Source: Zelonia costaricensis (Eukaryota > Euglenozoa > Kinetoplastea > Trypanosomatida > Trypanosomatidae). Taken from it: 64,000 nt of DNA. Below are positions 8,147-18,775 of the stretch, in pieces (position 1 is the stretch's first letter; each line of letters begins with the position of its first letter). The DNA is taken from assembly GCA_030849075.1 (NCBI GenBank), contig JASAOO010003505.1, positions 1-64,000 on the forward strand, written 5' to 3'. Made by a program: the position numbers and the translations under genes. A model generated the notes under the pieces. It searched no databases and was not told where the DNA came from. It saw nothing but the letters and a program-made list of their open reading frames with translations.

Positions 8147-10306
8147 ATGTCTGACACATCCCCGCCCCCGCAGAGCAGCGCTGCGAGCCCTACGGCGGCA
8201 GCGCCGGCCGAGGACGCCTCGCAGCTCTCCGCCGAGGACCTGCTCCAACAAATTGTGGAGCTGGTGAACAAGGTGCTCGACCGGCACTACTCCCTCGTCG
8301 AGTTCGATGCCCTCGGCAGGACGGAGCTGCTGCAGGTGGTCAGCGACATCTTCGCGAAGCTGCAGCCGAGCATGAAGATGGACATGCAGGCCACGCCGCC
8401 GGGCGAGGCGATGCCGCGCATGCTGGACTTCCTGCTTAAGATCCTGGGCTACCGTGTGCCGGTCTTCTTCCAGGGCAGCTTCCCGCAGAGCTTCGCCGAC
8501 GGCGAGCCGCTCGTGGTGTACCCTACCATGTACTGGATCCTGACCCACATGGACCTCAACGAGAAGCGTGTCTACCTCGCCCGCTTCCTGCAGCCGCTCG
8601 ACATCCCGGACGCGATCCGGGCACAGGACGAGGACGTGCGCACGCTCTTCATGCAGTACCAGTCCCTCCGCGGCGCCTTCATCCAGACCCACCAGCGCGT
8701 CGACAAGCTGCGCGCCGCCTTCGCTGATCCTGTCGAGACGCGCCGCAAGGTTGGCACGCTGGAGGACGAGAGAGACCGGCTGCAGGGCTACATCGAGGTG
8801 GCCCGTCAGAAGCTCGCGAGCGTGCCGGAGAAGGAGATGCTGCTGGCGGCGAGCAAGTCGCTGCGCATGGCGCGCGAGGAGAGCGCGAAGCTGGCGGAGC
8901 GGGAGGTGGAGCAGCAGCAGGCCAAGGTCTCCTCCGAGGCGCGCCGCACCGAGATCAGCACCCGCCTGCAGAACCTGCGCCGCGACGCCGCGGACGGCCG
9001 TGTCGAGATGATGATCCGGCGCATGAAGGACGAGATGGAGACGAACCGCATGAAGCTGCAGGACCAGCTGCCGCAGGAGCTCGACTCCACCAAGAACGAG
9101 AACGCTGAGCTGCAGAAGCTCATCTCGGAGCCGCTCGACATGGCGGCCCTCGTCGCCAAGGACCGCAAGCTCGACGATGAGCTGAGGGCGCTGCGCGCGA
9201 AGATTGCCCAGCGGCAGCAACCCGGCGCCGACGGTGCCTCCATTCCGCGGTTCCGCGACCAGGTGCAGCGGGTGCTGGCACGCAAGCAGGAAGTGCTGAA
9301 CGAGCTGAGCTCGCTGCAGGCGGACAACAATAAGGCCCTCAACGACATCCGTGAGCGCCAGCTCCGCATCACGCAACTACAGTCGGCCACCAACATGCTG
9401 CGCAGTGACGACTTCCGCGACTTCTCCAACCAGGTGCGGGCAAAGAAGGCCGCGACGGAGGGCATGCGCACGCGGCTGGCCGAGCTGCGCACCGAGTGGG
9501 GTACGCTGACCTTCACGGAGCGCACGCTGCAGGAGCAGTACAACGCGCTCGACGCCGCCATCGGCGACCTCGAGAGCAAGTTGGGTCTGCAGGGCTACAG
9601 CCGCACCGTAGAAGCGCTGTCGAAGCTGACGCACGAGAAGGACGCGATTGAAGAAGTGAAGGGCAAGACGCTGGAAGAGCTCTCGCGCGTCGTGCAGGAA
9701 TTCACGCTGGCCATTCGCGAGGGCCGCACGCGGCTGGCGCCGCTGATCAACGAGCTGCGCGCGGTGCGGCAGACCGCGGCGGAGGTCGACCAGGAGTGGT
9801 CGGAGAAGAAGTCACAGTACGAGTACCAAGAGAACCTGCTCACCGAGGACATCCAGAAGATCGACGAGGACGTGACGCGGCTGAAGGAAGAGGCGACCGC
9901 AAACGAGTCCTTCTACCACCGCGTGCGCACGCAGGGCATCCTGCTTGCCGCGCAGGAGCGCCGGGCTGAGGAGGAGCGGACGTACCGCTCAGACCGGAGC
10001 GCATCGCTCGATCCGCAGCACAAGACCTACGGCGACTACCTCGCCGACGTCACCCGCACGCTGGAGGCGCGGACGAAGGAGCTGCAGGGCAAGCGGCGCG
10101 ATCTCGAAGAGACGCACGACACCAGCGTGCAGCAGGTCGAGTGGTTCAACGCGCTGCGCACAATTCTGCAGGCGAAGCTGAAGACGATCCAGTCGGAGGC
10201 GCCGGCCGTCGGACCTGGCACAAACGGCCAGAGCATCGACGACGACATCCAGCAGGTCATGGGCCGTGCCGGCGGCGCTGACATGCTTGTCCTCAACAGC
10301 AACTAA
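8147..10306 (+). CDS. IFT81: Intraflagellar transport protein 81
   Basis: The protein has 719 residues. A short Ser/Pro/Ala-rich N-terminus is followed by the IFT81 calponin-homology-like domain (~residues 25-150). This includes the Y-S-L-V-E-F-D-A-L stretch and, near residue 128, Y-W-I-L then K-R-V-Y-L-A-R-F-L, close to IFT81 of other ciliates, algae and animals as I recall them. From about residue 170 to 700 it is almost continuous coiled coil rich in Glu, Arg, Gln and Leu. IFT81 pairs with IFT74 in the IFT-B core, and the N-terminal domain binds tubulin for transport into the flagellum (family knowledge). Length is close to the family norm (about 680). The start at 8147 follows the acceptor by a few nt; the frame upstream (8027-8146) is C/T-rich leader without ATG. 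Confidence 0.92.
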   Translation: MSDTSPPPQSSAASPTAAAPAEDASQLSAEDLLQQIVELVNKVLDRHYSLVEFDALGRTELLQVVSDIFAKLQPSMKMDMQATPPGEAMPRMLDFLLKILGYRVPVFFQGSFPQSFADGEPLVVYPTMYWILTHMDLNEKRVYLARFLQPLDIPDAIRAQDEDVRTLFMQYQSLRGAFIQTHQRVDKLRAAFADPVETRRKVGTLEDERDRLQGYIEVARQKLASVPEKEMLLAASKSLRMAREESAKLAEREVEQQQAKVSSEARRTEISTRLQNLRRDAADGRVEMMIRRMKDEMETNRMKLQDQLPQELDSTKNENAELQKLISEPLDMAALVAKDRKLDDELRALRAKIAQRQQPGADGASIPRFRDQVQRVLARKQEVLNELSSLQADNNKALNDIRERQLRITQLQSATNMLRSDDFRDFSNQVRAKKAATEGMRTRLAELRTEWGTLTFTERTLQEQYNALDAAIGDLESKLGLQGYSRTVEALSKLTHEKDAIEEVKGKTLEELSRVVQEFTLAIREGRTRLAPLINELRAVRQTAAEVDQEWSEKKSQYEYQENLLTEDIQKIDEDVTRLKEEATANESFYHRVRTQGILLAAQERRAEEERTYRSDRSASLDPQHKTYGDYLADVTRTLEARTKELQGKRRDLEETHDTSVQQVEWFNALRTILQAKLKTIQSEAPAVGPGTNGQSIDDDIQQVMGRAGGADMLVLNSN

Positions 10307-11602
10307 CGCGGGCGGATGTCTATTGTGTGTGTGCGTGTGTGTGTCTCCCTCGCTGGTGCGGCGAGCATCGTGACGGCGGCGCGCGTGCTCCTTTTCCAAA
10401 TGCAAGTCGCGGGTTGTGTAGCGTTGGCGGTCTCGCGTGTACGAGGGGGGGTTCGTTGTCTCCCCCCCCTCCCCCCACACCGCCCTCTGCCCCCACCGCG
10501 TCGCTGTTGTGGGGAGAGCGCGCGCCACGAACTCTGCGTTTGCCGAGCAGAACACGTGTTGTGCGCGGATATAGATGGAGGGCCCTGCGCGGTAGATCCC
10601 TCGAGGCACCGCGGTGCGCCAGTGCTCCTCTTCTCGTGTTTGTTTCTGTGTTGGTTTCGCGGGCCGTTTGGGAACGCCGTCCGCGGCCTCCCCCTCCAAC
10701 TCTCCCCCCCCTTTGTAGATGTATATCAGCACGGCAAGAGAGCGGGTGGGAGGCGAGAGACGGCACGAGAGGGTCGGCCGAGTGCGGCCAAGGCCAGCGC
10801 ACGCCGTGATGTGCTGAGCATCTCCGCACTTGTTTGTCGTGTGCGCGCGTTCGCCGGCCCAACATCTCGACACACCGGTGGCTCGTGTTTGGGAGGCGAA
10901 TGCGGGAGCCTTGAAGAGCGAGAGTCGCGCGCGCGCCTGTGCATGCGTGTGTGTGTATGTGTGTGTGTGTGGCGCCGCCTCGGACAATCTCTTCCGGCGC
11001 TCACCGTGGCGTCCTCCGCCCGCCCCTCTTCCCGTATTTCTCGCTTGCGAGTCTTTTACGTGGGCGTGACCATGTAGTGCATGCCGTGTGCAAAGTACTT
11101 GAAACACCTTGAGCCCTCCTCTTGGTGCGTGTGCGTGTGCATGCGTCAACAGAGGATCTTTGAGTGAAGGGAGGACGGGGCACGGCGGTGCAGCGGAAGG
11201 TGGAGTTGCCGCAGCGCCCCACCTGCCTCTTTCCCCACGCCGTAGTGCGTGAGCGGCCGTCCTCACCCACCCGCTCAGACATCTCCAACCTGCGCCGGTG
11301 CTGCACACGCATGAGGCGTGCGTCGTACGACTCGTCCCTCAGTTTTGTGTGAAGAAGAACTCGATGCCTTGTGCGGTACAGCGTGCATGTTCCAAGGCTG
11401 CTGCTCTACCTCTCCTTCTCTACCTCTACTCTCACGCGTCGGACTTACATACACACGCACACACACACACACACACACACACGCAGCACACATGCCGGCG
11501 CCTAGTGGTGTCTGCGACGCCGCCAGCGCCGCTTCAGATCCTCCTGGCTTTGGGCACCCAGCAGGGCCCCACGACCCCGCGGCACGAGGGCCTCGCCGCG
11601 CC
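10307..11602. other. Intergenic region IFT81 to coiled-coil gene
   Basis: 3'UTR-like sequence, GT-rich at 10325-10345 and 10948-10972. C/T-rich sequence follows from about 11395, running into an AC microsatellite (about 11459-11482). The last part may be coding if the alternative start at 11492 is used. No other coding-like frame. Confidence 0.6.
11399..11486 (+). promoter_or_regulatory. Predicted acceptor for the coiled-coil gene
   Basis: A C/T tract (about 11399-11438) is followed by an AC microsatellite and the first AG at 11485-11486. Splicing here would place the in-frame ATG at 11492 only five nt downstream, giving the longer protein. Use of a later AG would favour the ATG at 11603. 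Confidence 0.4.
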
Positions 11603-14600
11603 ATGATGGACATCACCAACAGGAGCAACTCAACGTACAGCGGCCCAAGCTTCAAGGGCGCAGCCACAACGGGCGACATCAGCATGACAGGCTTGAGCCG
11701 GACTGCGGGCGTCCTCTCCAGCGACGTGCTTGCTGCTCTGCAGCGCGAGCGCCCCGTCGTCTACGAGGCCCTGCACGTGTACGAGAAGGCGGTGCGGCAC
11801 TGGAAGGAGAAGCACCGAGCCAAGGTGACGGAGCTGCAGCGGTGCATCGGCGCGGGCGAGGAACTGCTCGGGCAGCTCGATGTGCTGCGGCAGCGGTGCG
11901 AGAGCCTCGCACGCGAGCGCGATGACGCTGTCGAGGCCCTCGCCGGTGCGGGCTCGACCGGCGCCGCGGAAGCGGTGTGGGCAGAGGAGCGGCAGCGACT
12001 TGCGCACACGCACGAGGCGGAGTGCGCGCGGTACCGCGCTGAGGTGCAGGAGGCGCTGAGGGCTGCCACGACGGCGCAGGCCGCTCGGCAGGAGGTGGAG
12101 CTGTCCCTGGAGCGCGCTGAGGTGGCGCTGCGCGACACGCAGGCGCGACTGCACGCCGCCCAGGCCGCCGCAACCACGGCCGACGCCGCCCTAGCGGCCC
12201 ACTTTTCGCAGGAGGGGGAGCGGCAGCAGGCCGTCTTCGCCGCGCGGCTGGCTGAGATGCGCGAGGAGGCCGAGATGGACCGCGAGACGGCGCTGGCAGA
12301 GTCGACGGTAGAGCGCGAGCGGTCGCAGCGCGCTCTCGTCCGCACGCAGCGCGACCTCGCCGCCCAGAAGCAGGCAGCTGCCAGCGAGCAGGCGCTGTGG
12401 TCGGAGCAGGCCAGCGCGGCGGTGGCGGAGCGGGCGGAGATGCAGCGGCGGCTCCAGGCTCTCGCGGAGGCGAATCGCGCACTTGAGCGGCAGGTGGAGC
12501 AGCAGAGCCGTGTCGCTGCGCCGGCGCTTCTCACTCGCAGCGCTGTGCAGGCTGAGAAGGAAGCACCCGCGTCTCCTGTGGCAGTGGCCGCTCACACATC
12601 GCGCCGCATCTCGGTGGAGTCGACGCTGAGCGCGTCGCCGACAGCACAGGAGCACCTGCGCGAGGAGAACGCGCGACTGCGGCGGCGGCTGCAGGAGGTT
12701 GCGCGGCAGGGGCACGATGACCTCGACGCGGCGCACACGGCGCAACTCGCACTGCAGGAGCGGCTCCAGGCCATGGAGGCGCAGGCGCACGTGCTGCGCT
12801 CCGACGTCGTAGGGCGCCTCCAGCGAGAACTTGAGCAGGCTCGCGATGACAGTGCCGCGCGCGCCGCACGCACCACGGCGCTGGAGACGACATCCGAAAA
12901 GCTGGCAGCGGAGGTGGCGCTCTTGCGCGGCGAGAGGGAGGCGGTGATGGACGCGGTGCACGCGGAGCAGGGCACCCGTGCACGGCTGCAGCGAGAGCTC
13001 GACGCGGCGCATGCGGCGCTGGAAAGCGCGCGACAGGATGCCCGCTCCTCCGCGGACGCCAAAGATCAGCTGGTAGTGCAGTTGCAGCGAGAAAAGGGGC
13101 AGCTGACGGCAGCGCTGCACGCCGTGCAGGCCCGCACCGCCGACATCGAAGTCGCCCTGAGCGCCGTCACGGCGGGGCAGTCGGAGGTGGTGGCGGCGCG
13201 CGACGCGGCGCTCGCGGTGGTGCACGACAAGTGCGCCTTGATGGAGGACGAGGCGACGGCGTGGCAGGCGGAGCGGGCCGCTCTGCTGCGCCGCCTCGGG
13301 GATGCGGAGGAGGCCGTGGAGGTGCTGAAGGACGCGCAGCGCGTTGCGCGCGAGCTTGTCCAAGAGGCACAGCGCGACGCCGCCGCAGCAGACGACCGCG
13401 CAAGCGCGGCGGCAGAGCAGCTTGGCGCGCAGCAGCAGCTCTGGGCCGCGCGTGTGGCCGAGGTGCAGGAGCAGCGCGAGGCCGCGCGGCGGCAGGAGCG
13501 GGAGGCCGTGCAGCACCGCGAGACGTGCGAGGCGTCGCTGTCACGCTGCACCGCGGCGCTGCGGCAGCGGGCGGAGGCGCAAGAGGCCCTCACCGCGGAG
13601 CTGCAGCGGCTTCGCGCCGAGCAGGCGACGCGCGAGGAGGCCGCGCGGGAGCGGTGGCGAGTGCAGTACGGGCAGAGCACGGCGGAGCGGGAGAAGCTGC
13701 TGGCCGCCAAGCAGGCGCGCGTGGAGGAGCTGCAGCGCGCACACGCTGAGCTGCAGCGTTCACTGGCCGGGAGCGAGGCGCGGGTGTCGCAGGCCGTAGC
13801 GCAGCGGCAGGAGCTTCAGTCTGCCCTCTCCGGGGCCCTCTCCACTGCCGCCGCGTGCAAGGGGCGGGCGCAGGCGCTGGAGGAGGAGCTCGCCCGCACC
13901 GCTGAAGAAGGCCGCGCCGCCCAGCAGGAGCTGCACCGACTCTCCGAGTCTCAAGCGCGCGGCGTCTGCACTGCTGTGGAGCCGAGGCAGGACCAGGCCT
14001 CAGCAGCAGCAGCAGCAGGCACGACAGCGGCAGCGCGTCTGGTGGTGGTGCAGCGGCAGCTGGCCGAATGCGAGGCCGCGCTGCACACGGCAGAGCGCCG
14101 GCGGCAGCGCGCGCAGCGCACCGTGCTGACGCGCATGACGCCGAGCTGCGATACTCGCGACGGAGCCGCGTGGGCAGACCTTATCGAAGCGCTCTGCTCC
14201 AACGCGCCACCATCGAAGTCGCGCGGTGCCGCTACCGCGCCGATCGTGGGAGACGCGAAGGGCGGCCCTGCTGAAGGTGCAACGGAGGGTGAGGAGTCGG
14301 CAGCACCCGTCGACTGCGCAAGCGCCGCGGCGGCACTCGTGGGCGCTGTCCGCGAGAGCGTGCAGCGCCTGCACGAGGCCGAAGTGCGCAGGTGGACGGA
14401 GGCACGTGCCACCGTCTTGGCCGCTCTCAGCGCTGACGAGGCGGAGGCCGCAGACGCTCAGGCGCCCGCGAGCGCCTCACCAGCAACGGTGGCGGAGCCC
14501 GCGGCGTCGCGCGCCTCGCTGCATGCCGATCTCACAGCGGCCCGCGAGTCGTGGGCGGAGGCGGTCAAGGCGATGCAGGAGCGGCTGGCCGATTGCGAAC

Positions 14601-15547
14601 AGCACGCCCGCCGCGCACGGGAGTTGGCGGAGGAGACGGCGGCGCAGCATGCACAGCTAGAACAGCTGACCGCCGCCGTCCACGCCGCAGAGCAGCAGCG
14701 CGACACGCTGCAAACCGCCCTGGAAGAGACCACGGCGAAGTACACAACCGCGCTCAAGACGATCACCGCAAACGAGAGCCGCGTGGACACGTTGCACCAG
14801 GACGTGGCTCAGCGCGATGCCTGCATCACGGAGCTCGAGCACCGGCTGGAGGGGCGCCAGGCGGAGGCGCAGGCGGAGCGCGTGGAGTGGGCGGCGAAGT
14901 GGCAGGAGGCGCAGCGCCACCGCGATGCTGTGAAGCGGCAGGCCGATGACGTGGTGCGGGAGCTGCGCACGCAACTCAGTGCCGCCGAAGCAGCCGCCGA
15001 GGCATCCACGCAGCAGGGTCAAGAAGCGCGTGCGACAGCTGAGCTGTTGCAGCACACGGAGCTGCAGCAGGCGACCGCTCGCGCGGCGGCTGCGGAGGCA
15101 CAGCTGCGGCACCAGCTCGCGCAGGTCACCCGCGAGAAGGACAACGCGACGCAGGCGTTGCGGCACCTGCGCGATGTCGTGGTGCGGCTCGAGGCTCGCG
15201 TGAATGACGCGGAGGCTGCCGTGCAGCAGCGTGAAGCCGACCTGGAAGTGGCGAGGGCCTCTGTGCAGGTGCTGACGCGCGAGCAGGCGCAGCGGCGCGC
15301 AGACGGGGCAGCCGCCGGCGCCTTCGAGCAGCAGAGCCTGACGGCGCAGGTGGCCTCCTTGCAGCAGCAGCTGCTCGCCAGCCAGGACGACCACGCGATG
15401 CAGGCGAGGCTGCACGCGGCCGAGGGGGCCGAGCTGGCCGCGCTGCGCAAAGTGAATGCAGCACTCGAGTGTCGACTGGCAGAGGTGGAGAGGGAGCGGG
15501 CCCCGCTGCGGGAGCAGCTGCACAGTCTCCTCTCCTTCGCGGAGTAG
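11603..15547 (+). CDS. Large coiled-coil protein, function unknown
   Basis: The protein has 1,314 residues from the ATG-ATG at 11603, or 1,351 from the in-frame ATG at 11492. The region just after 11603 (Asn/Ser/Thr-rich, then A-L-Q-R-E-R-P) reads as a natural N-terminus, whereas the 37 extra residues are Pro/Ala/Gly-rich. From about residue 45 to the end the protein is heptad-like, dominated by Ala, Glu, Arg and Gln. Short low-complexity breaks lie near 315-345, 790-800 and 865-960. It has no membrane segment, signal peptide or recognisable enzyme motif. Such long coiled coils in trypanosomatids are often cytoskeletal, flagellar or basal-body proteins; that is inference only. I do not recognise a specific family. 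The adjacent IFT81 gene is not evidence of shared function in this genome type. Confidence 0.75.
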   Translation: MMDITNRSNSTYSGPSFKGAATTGDISMTGLSRTAGVLSSDVLAALQRERPVVYEALHVYEKAVRHWKEKHRAKVTELQRCIGAGEELLGQLDVLRQRCESLARERDDAVEALAGAGSTGAAEAVWAEERQRLAHTHEAECARYRAEVQEALRAATTAQAARQEVELSLERAEVALRDTQARLHAAQAAATTADAALAAHFSQEGERQQAVFAARLAEMREEAEMDRETALAESTVERERSQRALVRTQRDLAAQKQAAASEQALWSEQASAAVAERAEMQRRLQALAEANRALERQVEQQSRVAAPALLTRSAVQAEKEAPASPVAVAAHTSRRISVESTLSASPTAQEHLREENARLRRRLQEVARQGHDDLDAAHTAQLALQERLQAMEAQAHVLRSDVVGRLQRELEQARDDSAARAARTTALETTSEKLAAEVALLRGEREAVMDAVHAEQGTRARLQRELDAAHAALESARQDARSSADAKDQLVVQLQREKGQLTAALHAVQARTADIEVALSAVTAGQSEVVAARDAALAVVHDKCALMEDEATAWQAERAALLRRLGDAEEAVEVLKDAQRVARELVQEAQRDAAAADDRASAAAEQLGAQQQLWAARVAEVQEQREAARRQEREAVQHRETCEASLSRCTAALRQRAEAQEALTAELQRLRAEQATREEAARERWRVQYGQSTAEREKLLAAKQARVEELQRAHAELQRSLAGSEARVSQAVAQRQELQSALSGALSTAAACKGRAQALEEELARTAEEGRAAQQELHRLSESQARGVCTAVEPRQDQASAAAAAGTTAAARLVVVQRQLAECEAALHTAERRRQRAQRTVLTRMTPSCDTRDGAAWADLIEALCSNAPPSKSRGAATAPIVGDAKGGPAEGATEGEESAAPVDCASAAAALVGAVRESVQRLHEAEVRRWTEARATVLAALSADEAEAADAQAPASASPATVAEPAASRASLHADLTAARESWAEAVKAMQERLADCEQHARRARELAEETAAQHAQLEQLTAAVHAAEQQRDTLQTALEETTAKYTTALKTITANESRVDTLHQDVAQRDACITELEHRLEGRQAEAQAERVEWAAKWQEAQRHRDAVKRQADDVVRELRTQLSAAEAAAEASTQQGQEARATAELLQHTELQQATARAAAAEAQLRHQLAQVTREKDNATQALRHLRDVVVRLEARVNDAEAAVQQREADLEVARASVQVLTREQAQRRADGAAAGAFEQQSLTAQVASLQQQLLASQDDHAMQARLHAAEGAELAALRKVNAALECRLAEVERERAPLREQLHSLLSFAE

Positions 15548-16304
15548 CCGACGTCCGTGCCGGGGTGGCCCTCGCTCTCCCCAACGCCGCCGCATCGACT
15601 GCCTGTCCACGTGCCGCTTGTGTGCACTGCCGCTCTCTTCCGATGTGCGTCCTTTGTTTTCCTTTTTTCCTTGTTGCCGTGAACGTCTGCTTGCTTAGAT
15701 GGACACCGACAGCCCCGCCGCCGCGTGTGTCCTAGATGACTTCTCCCCCATGAGACCCCTTCCCACAGCAATAGACTTGTGCCACCTGGCACCCGCCGCA
15801 GCACAGCTGCGAGGACCGGTGCGGTCCCGAGGCGACGGAACCCTCCTCCCCGTCGTCTTCCTCTCCGCCCGCTCTCCCTCTCTCTCCCTGGCCGCAGCGC
15901 ACTCGAGAGCTCCACCCCTCCCCCCCTCCCTTTCCCGCTTCCCACCCACCGCCTACCGCACAGCACAGCTTCATCGCCTGTGGAGCCCCACGACATCCCT
16001 TTCGACTCGTGTGTAGGTCACCTCGCACACTATATCGTGCTCTCTGCTTCTCTCCGCACCTGCCCTCCCCCCCCCACCCAGCACAACTCACAGCCCCGCT
16101 CTTCTCCTTTCTCTTCCGGGAACCTTCCGGGAACCTCCCCCACTCCCCCACCCCTTCCGCACACCCAAACAGAGACGAGCGCCGCGCCGCACCTCCACGG
16201 GAGCGGCCCAGACATCAAGCGACACGCCGACCTGCTCGCCGCCACTGGCCCAGTCGCCACTTCACTCCTCTCGTCCTCGTCTCGCCGTGTCAACTCGACG
16301 CGAG
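15548..16304. other. Intergenic region coiled-coil gene to unknown gene
   Basis: C/T-rich throughout. Candidate acceptors follow tracts ending in AG at 15896-15897 and 16080-16081; another AG (16303-16304) touches the next ATG. A short tandem duplication (two copies of CCGGGAACCT) lies near 16118-16138. No coding-like frame. Confidence 0.6.
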
Positions 16305-17552
16305 ATGAACACCAGCGCGAGGGACGATCGGCCGCCGACGTCGTGCAAGGCGGCGGTGCAGCCCCGCGTGCGTGGCGGCCTCATCGCCGGCAGCACGGGC
16401 CTCATGCCCAGCGAGCACCACAGCGGCATCGCCGACGTCAACCCGCGCACCTCGCAGCAGCGCCGAAACAGCCTGCGGGCAGGTCTCGTGAGTGCACCGT
16501 ACCACAAGGACGCGCGGCGGCACCTCGACCCCCACCACTTCACAAACTTGTCTGACGACGCGAAGCGGGCGGAGGGCCGCCTCGGTCGCGCCCACGTCGC
16601 CGCCTCCGAGCAGCAGCGCCGCGCCGACGCGTACTACGCCAGCGGCCAGCCCTCGTTGCCGCAGCCGCCGGGCTCGGAGTGCAACCTCTACCTCAAGTCC
16701 TACTTCTACACCCCGCTCTCCAAGGGGGACGGGACGTCGCCGCCGCCGAAGCAGCCGAGCGGTGTCCGGCCGGATGCGCAGAGCACCTCCTTCCAGCTAT
16801 CCGAGGCCCGCCTGCACCGCATCGAGCGCGAGCACCCACAGTACCACGAGGAGGTGACCAGGGCTCTGCAGCAGCAGCACGGCGACTACGGTATCGTGCC
16901 GACGGAGCAGAAGCTATCGCGCCGCGTTGCCGTCGAGGAGTACGCACACGACAGCAACGCCCGCGTGGCGCAGATCGCGGCGACGACGCGCTACCACGGC
17001 GCCCCCGACCTTGGCTCCCCGACCCCCGCCATCGAGCGCAGCGTGCCGTACGCCCTGGACGTGATTAGCCCCCGCGCCGACACGCAGCTCGCCTCCGCGT
17101 CGCACGTTCGCTTCTACCCAGGCCGCGACCGCACCACCACCTCGGAGGAGGCGTCGGTGCGGCACCACGACCGGCACCTGCACGACGGGCCGGCGCCGTA
17201 TGACTCCGCCGCCGTCTCGGGCCCGGCGTACCCCACGCCGCCGGCGGTCGGGCAGCAGCAGAGCCTCTTCGAACGCCCTACTCTCGTTCACGTCGACCTG
17301 CGGCGCCACGGCACGTGTCGCGAGGACGCGGACTCGCTCGCCCTGAAGCGGGCCCGCGCACGCAGCGGGGCCTCGGCGTCGCAGGAGCGGCCAGACTTTA
17401 TCTTCGGCCCCGGCCCCGCCCTGCAGCCGCACCCGCAGACGCTGCGCTACCGCACCGAGGCCCGCTGGAGGGCGGAGGAGCGCCACGCCGAGGAGCGCCG
17501 CGGTGGCCGGGCCTTGTACCCCCAGGCCTACCACACCACCTCCCTGTGGTAG
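16305..17552 (+). CDS. Conserved-looking hypothetical protein, 415 aa
   Basis: A GC3-rich open frame of 415 codons that I cannot assign. The product is hydrophilic and Arg-, His-, Ser-, Pro- and Ala-rich, with a Tyr-rich motif near residue 130 (L-Y-L-K-S-Y-F-Y-T-P). A helical stretch lies around 165-200 (R-I-E-R-E-H-P-Q-Y). The C-terminus ends T-T-S-L-W. No signal peptide, membrane segment, coiled coil or enzyme motif is seen, and most of the chain looks disordered. The start was set at the ATG at 16305; the frame is open six codons further, but only to a GTG. Codon choice matches the neighbouring genes, which is the main support for it being real. Confidence 0.7.
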   Translation: MNTSARDDRPPTSCKAAVQPRVRGGLIAGSTGLMPSEHHSGIADVNPRTSQQRRNSLRAGLVSAPYHKDARRHLDPHHFTNLSDDAKRAEGRLGRAHVAASEQQRRADAYYASGQPSLPQPPGSECNLYLKSYFYTPLSKGDGTSPPPKQPSGVRPDAQSTSFQLSEARLHRIEREHPQYHEEVTRALQQQHGDYGIVPTEQKLSRRVAVEEYAHDSNARVAQIAATTRYHGAPDLGSPTPAIERSVPYALDVISPRADTQLASASHVRFYPGRDRTTTSEEASVRHHDRHLHDGPAPYDSAAVSGPAYPTPPAVGQQQSLFERPTLVHVDLRRHGTCREDADSLALKRARARSGASASQERPDFIFGPGPALQPHPQTLRYRTEARWRAEERHAEERRGGRALYPQAYHTTSLW

Positions 17553-18775
17553 GACCGCCTCCCTTGGGCGCACTTGCGTGTTGTCGTCCGAAGATCGACC
17601 TCGGTCACTCGTCGCCCGCAGCGAGTTCATCAACTCCGGGGCGCCAGTGCGGTGCGCGGCTCGAGCCCCTCTCGGCGGTATCGCCCCCCCCCCCCCCCAC
17701 CCCACCCCACCCACCACGGCGCACTTGCACATCAGATCGCACGACACCGTGAGACGCGGGTGTGGCTCGCCGGAAGAAGTGCGCAGCCAGGCCCAGTGCC
17801 ACCGCGTGGAGAGATGGGGAGCAAACGCGAGCGGCAGGGTCGCCGCGCGCGTCAGCTCGCTCACTCACTGGCGCCCGTGTCTGTTGACGTTGGACGCACC
17901 TCGCATATGCACGTGGCTCCACGTTCGTTTAGATTACCATCACCGGGGCCTCACCGGCTGCCAGGGGTGCCGGAAGAGACATGAGAGGCGGGAATACGAG
18001 CGACACAGAGGGGAGGGAAGCCGGCGTGTGTGTGCGTCCCACCGATGCCACGTCACTACCCCCCCCCCCCGGCTCGTCCCTCCCACCTCCTCTCTCTCCC
18101 TCTTCCGCGTTCTGCGCTACGCCCCTTGTATGCATTGCTTGCTTTAGAGCTCTCTTCTCTCGTCACCCGCCGCTGGCGGTCTTGTGGTGATTGTTGCTGT
18201 GGTGGTGGTTGTCGTTCTCTCACCCTTGTGCTGCGCCGTTGTGGTCCGCATGCTTCACCTCCATCCTCTCATGTTGTGCTTGAAGCGCGAGAGTTGTTGA
18301 ACTGCGTGTGTGTTGGCATGTGTGTGAGCGGCGGCACAGCAGAGCCAGCGCCCCCTGACCAGCAGCGCTGCACCTCCTCTCCTTCTCACGATTCACCCTC
18401 TCCGGCTCTGAAGGGTGTTAGAGGGGAGGGGGAGGCGACGGGAGCAGCGTGCTCTCCGCCTCGTTGTGTGACTCGCAGCCACTTCGCTTAGAAGAAGCCC
18501 TCGACCTCCTCCCGCCAACTACGTGTCCCTTTCCCTCCCCCCACCCCCCACTCACTGCCTTCCTCTCTCGCCACAAGAGTGTACGCCTGCCATACCTACG
18601 TGCCCGCCACACTCGCACACACCGCTCTGCCTCACATCGCAGCTTCTCCCTCCATTCCGACGTGTCCGTCGTGGCGCGAGCAGCCCGCTTGACGTGCACG
18701 GACCAGGCGCGCCACCTGCGCCTTCTCCCGCCTACACCCCTCCCTCTCCCCCCTTTCTTCTCTTAGCACACAACG
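17553..18775. other. Intergenic region unknown gene to RIIAD1-like gene
   Basis: 3'UTR-like for the first ~500 nt, including a C run near 17686-17698; then C/T-rich. Nothing coding-like. A clear acceptor lies at its end (18765-18766). Confidence 0.65.
18720..18766 (+). promoter_or_regulatory. Predicted spliced-leader acceptor for the RIIAD1-like gene
   Basis: A long C/T tract ends TTAG at 18763-18766, with no earlier AG in the tract. It predicts a leader of nine nt before the ATG at 18776. Confidence 0.55.

Noticed and set aside
16287..16304. Six-codon N-terminal extension of the unknown 415-aa protein
   Set aside because: It would need a GTG start; ATG at 16305 is the first standard start.
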